DNA of 64,000 bases from positions 4,216,001 to 4,280,000 of the forward strand of contig NZ_CP088156.1 in the NCBI RefSeq assembly GCF_021088345.1, read 5' to 3'. This document shows, in pieces, positions 57,336 to 64,000 of the stretch. Each line of letters starts with the position of its first letter. The first letter of the stretch is position 1. Position numbers and translations under genes: made by a program. This stretch comes from Bradyrhizobium ontarionense. GTDB taxonomy: Bacteria > Pseudomonadota > Alphaproteobacteria > Rhizobiales > Xanthobacteraceae. A model generated the notes under the pieces. It was given only the letters and a program-made list of their open reading frames with translations. It made no database searches and was not told the origin of the DNA.

Positions 57336-58061
57336 TTATTTCGGCCGGCCCCAGGGCCCCGCCGGCTTCTCGTCGTCCGGCAGCGGCGGCGGCTCGGCGG
57401 CCGCGGCCGGCGCGGGCCGGCGGTCGGTCGGGAAGCCGAGCCCGCGCAGATAGATCAGCACCTCGGCTTCCAGCAGCTCCTCGGGCGACATCGGCAGCTT
57501 GCGCCGGGCGGCGTCGCCGCGCGCGAACAGCGAGGCGATGCCGTGGGCCATCGACCAGATGTGCAGCGCCATCATCAGCGCCGGCGGCCGCGGCACGCCC
57601 GGCGGCGCCAGCGCTGCCAGCCGCTCGGCTGCGGCGCGGATCACGCCGAAGGCCCGCTCACCGGCGGCGAGCAGGCCGGCCGTAGAGTCGGCCGCTATGC
57701 CGGATTCGAACATTGCCGAATAGAACGCCGGCTCCTCGCGGGCGAAGGCGAGATAGGCCTTGCCGACGCGTTCGAAGGCGGTGACCGTGTCCGGACGGCC
57801 GTCGTCCCAGGCCGCCGACAATCGCGCCTCGAACTGCTCGAAGCCACGCTGGGCGATGCTGGACAGCAGCTCGTCGCGGTCGCGGAAGTGGCGGTACGGC
57901 GCGGCTGGGCTGACCCCGGCCATGCGCGCGGCGTCGGCGAAGGTAAAGCCGGCGGCCCCCTTCTGCGCGATCAGGTCAAGCGCCGCCTGCAGCAGCGCTT
58001 CCTTGAGGTTGCCGTGATGATAGCCGCGCTCGGCGCGGCGCTCTTCCTTGCGCCAGCTCAT
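57336..58061 (-). CDS. TetR-family regulator with WHG-type C-terminal domain
   Basis: A protein of 241 residues from ATG 58061 (MSWRKEERRAERGYHHGNLKEALL). The DNA-binding helix-turn-helix is ADAARMAGVSPAAPYRHFRDRDELLSSIA. The HHGNLK and SPAAPYRHF motifs mark the subgroup whose C-terminal domain binds small ligands. A Pro/Ala tail ends the protein. It is followed on the same strand by the DUF2852 gene after 129 bp containing an inverted repeat. Confidence 0.87.
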   Translation of the reverse strand: MSWRKEERRAERGYHHGNLKEALLQAALDLIAQKGAAGFTFADAARMAGVSPAAPYRHFRDRDELLSSIAQRGFEQFEARLSAAWDDGRPDTVTAFERVGKAYLAFAREEPAFYSAMFESGIAADSTAGLLAAGERAFGVIRAAAERLAALAPPGVPRPPALMMALHIWSMAHGIASLFARGDAARRKLPMSPEELLEAEVLIYLRGLGFPTDRRPAPAAAAEPPPLPDDEKPAGPWGRPK

Positions 58062-58258
58062 GTGAAGGGCTTTTACATGAGCCAAGTGAAAAGAGGCCAG
58101 AGACTTTTCGAAAGTCCCCAACAGGCGCGAAGAGTTCCCTTCACGTAGCGCCGCGGCGCTCAGGACTCCCTCTGACGCGCCTGCGTCGATCGGATCCGCA
58201 GTCGCGCAGCCGGCTCACTCGCATTTCCAGAGGTCGACCAGCCCCGCCGCAAATATAG

Positions 58259-58296
58259 TTGACTAGGAAATCAAACCCATTTAGTTTCCTAGTCAA
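58259..58296. promoter_or_regulatory. Operator-like inverted repeat upstream of the MarR gene
   Basis: TTGACTAGGAAA (58259-58270) and TTTCCTAGTCAA (58285-58296), exact 12-bp arms, 14-base spacer. The left arm contains TTGACT, usable as a -35 box. It ends 15 bases before the MarR ATG, so a bound dimer would block transcription, as expected for MarR autoregulation. Confidence 0.7.
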
Positions 58297-58311
58297 TAAT
58301 CTGGCGATCGC

Positions 58312-58764
58312 ATGACCCTTGTCTCAGACCTGACCGATCACACCGGCTTCTGGATGCGGATGGTGTCGAACGCCGTGTCGCAGGAATTCGCGCGAAAAGT
58401 AGCCGCCGAAGGGGTCACGGTTGCGGAATGGTCGTTTATGCGGGCGCTCTACGATCAAGACCCGATGCCCCCCTCCGTTCTCGCCGACAGGATGGGCCTG
58501 ACCAAGGGCGCCGTCAGCAAGCTTGCGGATCGGCTTCTGACCAAAGGTCTGATCGAGCGGACGGAGAACCCACGAGACAAGCGCGCCCATCGCCTCTCCT
58601 TGACGGGCGACGGAAGGGTCAAGGTGCCCGCGCTGGCCGCGCTGGCCGACGAGAATGACGCCACTTATTTCGGGGTGCTGAGCAAGAGCGAGCACGACAC
58701 GCTCAACCGCATCCTGAGGGCCCTCGCCGAACGACGCGGCCTCAAGACGACCCCGGTGGACTGA
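58312..58764 (+). CDS. MarR-family transcriptional regulator
   Basis: A 150-residue winged-helix regulator. The motif PSVLADRMGLTKGAVSKLADRLLTKGLIERTENPRDKRAHRLSLT is characteristic: recognition helix, then the beta wing with D/R pair. It should dimerise and repress the operator just upstream. A DUF1398 gene starts 36 bp later on the same strand and is probably in the same operon. Confidence 0.93.
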   Translation: MTLVSDLTDHTGFWMRMVSNAVSQEFARKVAAEGVTVAEWSFMRALYDQDPMPPSVLADRMGLTKGAVSKLADRLLTKGLIERTENPRDKRAHRLSLTGDGRVKVPALAALADENDATYFGVLSKSEHDTLNRILRALAERRGLKTTPVD

Positions 58765-58800
58765 ACACCCCTCAACTCATCGACAGAGAAGGATGCCGAC

Positions 58801-59202
58801 ATGGACGCGGACCGGATTGCCATTGCCAAGACCTGCCTCGATGCTGCCCACGACGGAAGCCTGAGCTTTCCGGAGATCGTCGGCAGGCTGATCGCTGCCG
58901 GCTTCGAGAGCTACACCGTCGACTATCGCTGCAACACCCAGACCTGCTACCTGCCCGACGGCGACCATCTGACACTCCCGATGCCGCCATCAGCCGGACG
59001 CGTTGCATCTGCCTTTGATGCCCATGAACTCGAGCGCCTGGTGCGATGGGCGCAGGCAAGTCCCGCCGACTACACCTACGTCGCCTTCTGCGAGAAAGCG
59101 AAAGCTGCCGGCTGCGCGGGTTACCTCGTGTCTTTCCTGGGCCGCCGCGTGGTGTATTTCGGCCGCACCGCCGAGACGCATGTCGAGCACTTTCCCGCTT
59201 GA
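58801..59202 (+). CDS. DUF1398 family protein
   Basis: A 133-residue protein. It begins with a helix, then a beta sheet (GFESYTVDYRCNTQTCYLPDGDHLTL), and ends VSFLGRRVVYFGRTAETHVEHFP, all typical of DUF1398. Function unknown. AGAAGG about 9 bases before ATG is the ribosome site. It lies behind marR in the same direction. Confidence 0.88.
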   Translation: MDADRIAIAKTCLDAAHDGSLSFPEIVGRLIAAGFESYTVDYRCNTQTCYLPDGDHLTLPMPPSAGRVASAFDAHELERLVRWAQASPADYTYVAFCEKAKAAGCAGYLVSFLGRRVVYFGRTAETHVEHFPA

Positions 59203-59320
59203 CGTCGTGACGGCCCACGAGCGGCGGATAGCTGACACCGACGCCAGATGCCGGCTCGCCAGAGCCCGGCCTGAAACGCGGGATCGCGCGGCAGAAGCCG
59301 CGCGTCCTCGCGCACCGAAA

Positions 59321-59689
59321 CTAACCGCCTGGAACCGGCAGCACCGGCATGATCTCGACCCGCTCGCCGGGAAAGATCGCAAAGTGCGGATGGTTCACGA
59401 ACATCTTGGCGGCATCCTCGTGCGAGGCTGCGAGGACCACCGTGAATGCGCCCATCTCGTTGGCGATGTCATTGACGCCACCCTTGTCGACCCGCTTGGT
59501 CTTGCCGAGCGGCCCGCCCATGCTGACGATCGCATCCTTGTATTTGTCGACCCAGGCGTGCCAGGCGGCCATGCCCTGCTGTCCCCGGGCATTGCGCTCG
59601 GCCTCCGACAGCGCTTCCCAGGCCTGCCAGGCCGAACCGGTCTTGCTGCCGAGAAAGACGGCGAGATAGGCGTTGCTGTTGTCGCTCAT
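59321..59689 (-). CDS. YCII-related domain protein
   Basis: A 122-residue ferredoxin-like alpha-beta protein (FLGSKTGSAWQAWEALSEAE, then GGVNDIANEMGAFTVVLAASHEDAAKMFVNHPHFAIFPGERVEIMPV). The YCII fold suits small dimeric enzymes or ligand binders, and the conserved His/Asp region may be catalytic. First of three adjacent YCII-like genes on this strand (reading right to left, it is last). Confidence 0.85.
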   Translation of the reverse strand: MSDNSNAYLAVFLGSKTGSAWQAWEALSEAERNARGQQGMAAWHAWVDKYKDAIVSMGGPLGKTKRVDKGGVNDIANEMGAFTVVLAASHEDAAKMFVNHPHFAIFPGERVEIMPVLPVPGG

Positions 59690-59719
59690 TGCAGTTCCCT
59701 CTTGCTGAAGTTGGATTGA

Positions 59720-60136
59720 TCAGGCGCGGCCGGCACGCGGAAGCTCGGCGAAGCCGGCCGCGGCCTTCTGCACCTCGTCCGAAAAGTCGGCCATCTCCTG
59801 GACCTGGCGGATCTCGATGATCTCGTTGTCGGAGGCCGGGCATTGCTTCGCCCAGGCAACCGCCTCCTCGCGCGAGGCGACCTCGATCATCCAATAGCCG
59901 CCGAGCACCTCCTTGGCCTCCGCGAACGGGCCGTCGGTCACGACGGGCTTGCCGCCGGCGAACGAGACCCGCGCGCCCATCGACGGCGGATGCAGTCCGT
60001 CCAGTGTGATCAGCACGCCGGCATCCTTGAGCGCCTCGTTGTAGCGCATCATCGCCGCGACCCGTTCCGGATCGAGCTCGACGTCCGGCGGCGCGCTCTC
60101 GTAGCCAAGCGGGATCATCAGCATCATGAATCGCAT
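59720..60136 (-). CDS. YCII/DGPF-domain protein
   Basis: A 138-residue protein from ATG 60136 (MRFMMLMIPLGYES). It has the DGPF-domain features: YNEALKDAGVLITLDGLHPPSMGARVSF, then DGPFAEAKEVLGGYWMIEVASREEAVAW. DGPF-domain genes commonly sit beside ECF sigma factor genes; none is present here. It is 30 bp from the first YCII gene and 31 bp from the next. Confidence 0.88.
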   Translation of the reverse strand: MRFMMLMIPLGYESAPPDVELDPERVAAMMRYNEALKDAGVLITLDGLHPPSMGARVSFAGGKPVVTDGPFAEAKEVLGGYWMIEVASREEAVAWAKQCPASDNEIIEIRQVQEMADFSDEVQKAAAGFAELPRAGRA

Positions 60137-60167
60137 CGTGCGTGCTCCTCTCCAGATTCTTTTTCGA

Positions 60168-60581
60168 TCAGCTCTTCGCGGCCCGCGCGCGCAGCCGCTC
60201 GACCCGCTCACGCAGCTCCGGCGCGACCGTCTCGCCGAAATCCTCAGGCGCATAGACCTGCCGGATCTCGATCTGGCCGCTCGGGAACGGCGCACGTTGC
60301 ATGTGCTCGATCACCTCGTCGAGCGAGCCGGCCTTGATCATCCAGAAACCGGCGGCGAGATCGCCAGAAAAGTCGAACGGGCCGCGCGCGACGTGGGCCT
60401 GTCCGTCCGAGAAATCGATCCGCGCGCCCTTGGCCGTTGGATGCAGGCCCTCCCCGGCCTCCATCATGCCGGCCTTGACCAGCTCTTCGTTGAACCGGCC
60501 CATGGCCGCAAATTCCTCGGTGCTCGGCAAGATGCCGGCTTCCGTATCCTTGGTCGCCTTTACGATCACCATGAACCGCAT
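60168..60581 (-). CDS. YCII/DGPF-domain protein, paralogue
   Basis: A 137-residue protein with the same layout as its neighbour: FNEELVKAGMMEAGEGLHPTAKGARIDFSDG, then GPFDFSGDLAAGFWMIKAGSLDEVIEHM. The middle motif reads RGPFDFSGD in place of DGPFAEAKE. It is a paralogue of 59720-60136 by inspection. Likely same operon with the other YCII genes. Confidence 0.88.
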   Translation of the reverse strand: MRFMVIVKATKDTEAGILPSTEEFAAMGRFNEELVKAGMMEAGEGLHPTAKGARIDFSDGQAHVARGPFDFSGDLAAGFWMIKAGSLDEVIEHMQRAPFPSGQIEIRQVYAPEDFGETVAPELRERVERLRARAAKS

Positions 60582-60691
60582 GGTCGCTCTCCCTGATGCT
60601 CTCAGGCGGAACTGGCCCGCCCTCGACAGTAAGACGATCCGATTGCGGTACCGCCGACACAGCCCTGCAATTATTTTGCAGGGCTGCCGGC

Positions 60692-61348
60692 TCAGCCCTG
60701 CGCCTGCGGGAACATGTGGAAATATGGCTCGGCCTCAGCGAGGACGCGCGCGACGGATGGCCGCGCCTTGAGCCGGTCGAGATAGGCCGGCACGGCATCG
60801 AGATCGTCGCCGAACGGCTCGACCTTCGCGGCATAGAACAGCGCCGGCAGGGCAGCACAATCGGCCAGGGTGAACCGGTCGCCCATCGCCCAGCCGCCCT
60901 GCGCCAGCTCGGCCTCGAGCATGGCATAAGACGTGCGCAGCCGCCTCCGTGCGTCCGCGACCCCGAACGGATCGCGCGCATCCGCCGGACGCAGCCGGTC
61001 GCCGACGATGGTCTGCGTCGGCAAGTGGACGTAGAGATCGAGCAAGCGGTCGCGCAAGCGCGTCTGCAGCGCCAGATCGGCATCATCCGGAATGAAGCGC
61101 GTCGCGCCGCGATGATGCTGATCGAGATATTCGATGATGATGCTCGACTCCGGAATCGTGCGCTGTCGGGCGTCGTCACGCAGCACCGGAAACTTGCCGA
61201 CCGGCCACAGTTTCAGGAACACGGCGCGCTCGTCCGCATCGCCGAGATTGACGAGCTTCGGCGTGAACGGAATGTCGTTCTCGTACAGCGCGATGAGCAC
61301 CTTCCAGCAGAACGACGACAGCGGGTGATAGTAGAGGGTGAGGGACAT
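60692..61348 (-). CDS. Glutathione S-transferase family protein
   Basis: A 218-residue protein. The thioredoxin-like N-terminal domain has LYYHPLSSFCWKVLIALYE and the cis-Pro/glutathione loop (GKFPVLRDDARQRTIPESSIIIEYLDQ). The C-terminal helical domain has GGWAMGDRFTLADCAALPALFYA, the GST N-capping box. It may detoxify electrophiles; substrate unknown. It lies 110 bp upstream of the YCII genes on the same strand. Confidence 0.92.
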   Translation of the reverse strand: MSLTLYYHPLSSFCWKVLIALYENDIPFTPKLVNLGDADERAVFLKLWPVGKFPVLRDDARQRTIPESSIIIEYLDQHHRGATRFIPDDADLALQTRLRDRLLDLYVHLPTQTIVGDRLRPADARDPFGVADARRRLRTSYAMLEAELAQGGWAMGDRFTLADCAALPALFYAAKVEPFGDDLDAVPAYLDRLKARPSVARVLAEAEPYFHMFPQAQG

Positions 61349-61420
61349 GCTCGCTCCGGATTGGCTTGAGTAACAACACGTTCAATAGAGCCCGAATTCG
61401 CGCGTCGCGAAGGCTGCGCT

Positions 61421-61558
61421 CCCTCTCCCCGTTCTTCACGGGGAGAGGGTTGGGGTGAGGGGCAGTCGCCCGGATGGTCTTCGTGGTGAGACGTGTACCC
61501 CCTCACCTGGATTGCATCTTGCGATGCAATCCGACCTCTCCCCGCAAGCGGGGCGAGG
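61421..61558. repeat. Composite intergenic palindromic element
   Basis: Several nested stems: CCCTCTCCCCG (61421-61431) with CGGGGAGAGGG (61439-61449); GGTGAGGGG (61454-61462) with CCCCTCACC (61499-61507); GGATTGCATC with GATGCAATCC (61509-61532, 4-base loop); and CCTCTCCCCG with CGGGGCGAGG (61535-61558, one mispair). This is a Bradyrhizobium-type dispersed repeat. It lies between the GST gene start and the DHFR-like gene end. Confidence 0.85.
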
Positions 61559-61618
61559 TGCACCGAGCGAGCCGCGAGATATGCGCTCACGCGTTTCGCA
61601 CGGGGACATAACGCACGA

Positions 61619-62137
61619 TCACGACGCGTTCGAGAGCGCCCGGCTGTCGATCAGCTTGAGCCTCACCGCTCGCCCCGGCTTGAACAGCGGCATTCCACCC
61701 CCGAGCACGCGCGGGTTGATACCGATCCGGAACTCGTCGATCAGATCGTGCGCGATGAGAGTCCCGGCGAGGTCGGCGCTGCCGAACAGGAACAGATCCT
61801 TGGCGCTGTCGCGCTTGAGCCTGTTGACCTCGGTCGCGAGCTCCGGGCCCAGCAGATGCGCGTTCGACCATTCGAGGTGGGAGAGCGTGCGCGAGGCGAC
61901 ATATTTCGGCGCGCCGTTCATGAAGTCGGCAATGACGCCGTTCGCTGTCGGCCAGTACCCCGCCATCAGGTCGTAGGTCAGCCGGCCGAACAGCAGGCCA
62001 CCTGCCTCCTCCAGCTGGGCCTCGGACAGCTGCTCCAGCTCCGGGCCCCACACATCCTCATGCCATGAAATGTCCCCGCCCGGGCCCGTGACCATCCCGT
62101 CGAGCGTCATCAGGTTCCACATCACCAGCCGCGCCAT
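61619..62137 (-). CDS. Dihydrofolate reductase/RibD C-terminal domain protein
   Basis: A 172-residue protein of the DHFR-like fold (LVMWNLMTLDGMVTGPGGDISWHEDVWG; LLFGRLTYDLMAGYW; LFLFGSADLAGTLIAHDLIDEFRIGINPRVLGGGMPLF). It may bind NADPH and reduce a small substrate; the substrate is unknown. ATG at 62137 (MARLVMWNL). It is divergent from the HxlR regulator, separated by about 105 bp. Confidence 0.9.
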   Translation of the reverse strand: MARLVMWNLMTLDGMVTGPGGDISWHEDVWGPELEQLSEAQLEEAGGLLFGRLTYDLMAGYWPTANGVIADFMNGAPKYVASRTLSHLEWSNAHLLGPELATEVNRLKRDSAKDLFLFGSADLAGTLIAHDLIDEFRIGINPRVLGGGMPLFKPGRAVRLKLIDSRALSNAS

Positions 62138-62194
62138 CGCGCCACCTCCTTGACTGCTTGTGTTTTGCAACCAGTTGGAAGATGCAGAGACCGG

Positions 62195-62206
62195 TGCAAT
62201 ATTGCA
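62195..62206. promoter_or_regulatory. 12-bp palindrome in the DHFR-like/HxlR divergent gap
   Basis: TGCAATATTGCA is an exact palindrome. It lies between the divergent starts at 62137 and 62243. A half-site-like TTGCAA is at 62165-62170. HxlR proteins commonly control the adjacent divergent gene, so this is the candidate operator. Confidence 0.5.
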
Positions 62207-62242
62207 AGCGGTTTATTCGCCACGACCGACCATGGAATCCCG

Positions 62243-62761
62243 ATGTCCGACGTCCAGCGCTCCGGCTGCCCGATCAACCTCACGCTCGAGGTGGTCGGCG
62301 ACAAATGGAGCCTTCTGATCATCCGCGACATGATGTTCGGAAACCGCCGGCACTATCGCGAGCTGCTCGGCAAGTCCGAGGAAGGCATCTCCTCGAACAT
62401 TCTGGCCGACCGGCTGAAGACGCTGCTCGAGGCCCGCATCATCAGCCGCGAGGATGATCCGAGCCACAAGCAGAAGGGTATCTACTCCCTGACCGAGCAG
62501 GGCATCGAGCTGTTGCCGATTCTCGCGCAGATGGCCGGCTGGGGTTACAAATATCTGCCCGTTTCGGAGGAGCTCGGCATCCGCGCAAGACTGCTGACGG
62601 AAGGCGGTCCGAAGATGTGGGCCGAATTCATGGATGAGTTGCGCGAGATCCACCTCGGCGTGCAAAAGCGCAGGAAGGCCGGACCGAGCGTCGGCGAGCG
62701 ACTGCGGGCGGCTTATGAGAAGGTGGTCGCCAGCAAGAAAGCCGCGGCGGGCAAAACGTGA
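62243..62761 (+). CDS. HxlR-family transcriptional regulator
   Basis: A 172-residue winged-helix protein beginning MSDVQRSGCPINL. The domain signature is EVVGDKWSLLIIRDMMFGNRRHYRELLGKSEEGISSNILADRLKTLLEARIISREDD. The single Cys in SGCPINL is the position used for redox or electrophile sensing in many HxlR proteins. A longer upstream frame exists but the start at 62243 fits the family. It probably controls the DHFR-like gene opposite. Confidence 0.9.
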   Translation: MSDVQRSGCPINLTLEVVGDKWSLLIIRDMMFGNRRHYRELLGKSEEGISSNILADRLKTLLEARIISREDDPSHKQKGIYSLTEQGIELLPILAQMAGWGYKYLPVSEELGIRARLLTEGGPKMWAEFMDELREIHLGVQKRRKAGPSVGERLRAAYEKVVASKKAAAGKT

Positions 62762-62810
62762 TCCTACGCCGGACACACGACGGGGATCGTACGGCCCGCG
62801 CCGCTCCGCA

Positions 62811-63983
62811 TCAGAACCGCGTGTTGTCGGCTCTGTAGCGCGATGATCTGCGCGGAGCCCGTTCAGGGACCTGCTCCAGTTGCGCGATCGGCCGGCGGTA
62901 GGTCTCGGCGCGACGCAGCCAACCTGCCTCCCAGACGCGGTTGGAGGGCAGATTGCGAACCCGCTGCTGCAGCACGACCTGCACCGCTTCGGAATATTCC
63001 GCAAGCACGGCCTTGGGCTCGGTGATGGTGCCGTTCATCTTGAGCAGCACTTGCTTGAGACCCCAGCCCTGGCGCTGCCCCGTCTCCTTGTCGACGGCAG
63101 TCTCGGAGGGATTGGTGCCCTCACCCTTGAAGTTGATGTAGTCGATCAGCGGATAGAGATCCTCCGACGCGCGCACGACGCGCGAATATTGCGCGACGAT
63201 GTGCTCGCGCTCAGCGCTGTCGGGCGTGTTGGCGAGGATCTTGTCCATCGCACCTTGCGCACGCGCCACCAGGAACTGCGTCTGCTCCGCCATCGTGTCT
63301 AGCAGGAATTGCCGCAACTGCCGCATCTGCGGCGAATTGAAATTCCGCTTGAAGTCGGCACGGCTGGTCCATGGGCATGCCGGGATCGGCGTCTTGTCGA
63401 GCCACGACGGAAGCGGCGTCTTGCCCTTGCGCAAGAATGTGATCAGCCCAGGAAAGCCTTCCTCGAACGGCGGCTTTGCGGTGGTCGGGTACCAGATGAA
63501 ATGGCCGATGCCGAGCGAGGCGAATTCTTCACCCGCATTCCACGAGGTGATCGCGTCGCGCCGGCCGCCAGCTTCGTTGAGCCAGATCTTGCGGCCGATC
63601 ATCTGCGCCACATCGGCCGGCAGCATCCGTTGCGGCACCGACAGATTCTTCGTGTCCTTGGCATCGCGCCCTGGATTGCGCGCGTCGCCCTTGCGCTCGG
63701 TCGCAACCGGCTTCGACGGCTCGGTTGACGGCACCACCACCTTCAGACCGGGCGTCTGCACCTCTGCCGGGCGTCCGACCGTCTCAGGCTCTGTTTTCGG
63801 TGGCTGGGGCGGCGGGGCGACATCGCGCGCAGCCTGCTCGGCCTCTGCGGGCTTCGCAGCAACCGTGCCGTCCGCCCACGCGCTCCCGTTCGCCGCCAGA
63901 CCGAGGACGACGCAGGACAGAAGCAGTGCCTGACGTGCGCGCGCCAGGCCGGCCGGCCCGCGCGACAGCGCCTGCCGCTCCAT
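62811..63983 (-). CDS. Secreted protein of unknown function
   Basis: A 390-residue protein with a signal peptide (ALLLSCVVLGLAANGSAWA) and a Pro/Glu-rich spacer to about residue 110. The folded part has RKIWLNEAGGRRDAITSWN, EEFASLGIGHFIWYP and CPWTSRADFKRNFNSPQMRQLRQFLLDTM, ending in a helical region (RVVRASEDLYPLIDYINFKGEG). The Asn-Glu and GIGHF features look enzyme-like, but I cannot assign a family. It is convergent with the HxlR gene and starts just inside the window edge. Confidence 0.75.
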   Translation of the reverse strand: MERQALSRGPAGLARARQALLLSCVVLGLAANGSAWADGTVAAKPAEAEQAARDVAPPPQPPKTEPETVGRPAEVQTPGLKVVVPSTEPSKPVATERKGDARNPGRDAKDTKNLSVPQRMLPADVAQMIGRKIWLNEAGGRRDAITSWNAGEEFASLGIGHFIWYPTTAKPPFEEGFPGLITFLRKGKTPLPSWLDKTPIPACPWTSRADFKRNFNSPQMRQLRQFLLDTMAEQTQFLVARAQGAMDKILANTPDSAEREHIVAQYSRVVRASEDLYPLIDYINFKGEGTNPSETAVDKETGQRQGWGLKQVLLKMNGTITEPKAVLAEYSEAVQVVLQQRVRNLPSNRVWEAGWLRRAETYRRPIAQLEQVPERAPRRSSRYRADNTRF

Positions 63984-64000
63984 GCTTCGGGAGACGGATG

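Overview
The window looks like chromosome from a Bradyrhizobium-type alphaproteobacterium (Hyphomicrobiales). The evidence is high GC with strongly GC-biased third positions, GapR (DUF2312), an aa3-type cytochrome oxidase subunit IV, a three-gene pntAA-pntAB-pntB transhydrogenase, DUF465, DUF1036, DUF1244, DUF2852 and DUF882 genes, and intergenic palindromic repeats of a kind seen in this group. Species was not determined. I see no tRNA or rRNA gene, no CRISPR array and no integrase or transposase.

Layout. 1-9.6 kb: end of an alpha/beta hydrolase, a glpD-potG-potH-potI gene string on the minus strand, a three-PAS GGDEF/EAL protein and an FAD oxidoreductase. 9.6-14.2 kb: small conserved proteins (two DUF465), a diguanylate cyclase, purE-purK and rpsU. 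14.2-22.4 kb: a membrane-anchored low-complexity protein, a cupin, two cation/proton antiporters, a hydrolase, the proton-translocating transhydrogenase and a 50-residue oxidase subunit. 22.5-25.2 kb: an AbrB-type antitoxin/Doc toxin pair behind a 36-bp perfect palindrome, then an M3 oligopeptidase. 25.3-34.6 kb: an orphan NtrC-type regulator, an L,D-transpeptidase, a DUF882 zinc-peptidase-like protein, GapR, DUF1244, DUF1036 and pyruvate kinase.

The most unusual locus is 34.5-35.86 kb. A low-GC gene encoding a pentapeptide-repeat plus TIR-domain protein sits between two 63-bp direct copies of the 3' end of pyk (62/63 identical). The left copy completes pyk. The right copy abuts the original convergent neighbour. 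This is the footprint expected of an integrated or recombined cassette that rebuilds its target gene, yet no recombinase is present. The protein keeps the TIR catalytic-glutamate pattern, so it is a candidate NAD-cleaving defence effector acquired as a single-gene island.

35.9-43.6 kb: two multi-membrane GT-C/DUF2029-type proteins around a TetR regulator, a secreted hydrolase and an autotransporter. 43.7-56.3 kb: a long minus-strand envelope cluster tolQ-tolR-tolA-tolB, then an EAL/GGDEF protein and an N-acyl amino acid synthase-like protein, then pal-cpoB-tilS-ftsH; the two signalling genes separate tolB from pal. 56.7-64 kb: DUF2852, TetR, MarR-DUF1398, three YCII-domain genes, a glutathione S-transferase, a composite palindromic repeat, a divergent DHFR-like/HxlR pair, and a secreted protein of unknown function.

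Three cyclic-di-GMP enzymes (about 5.6, 11.2 and 50 kb) and several repressors with clear inverted-repeat operators make the window rich in signalling. All assignments come from reading the sequence; no database search was possible.
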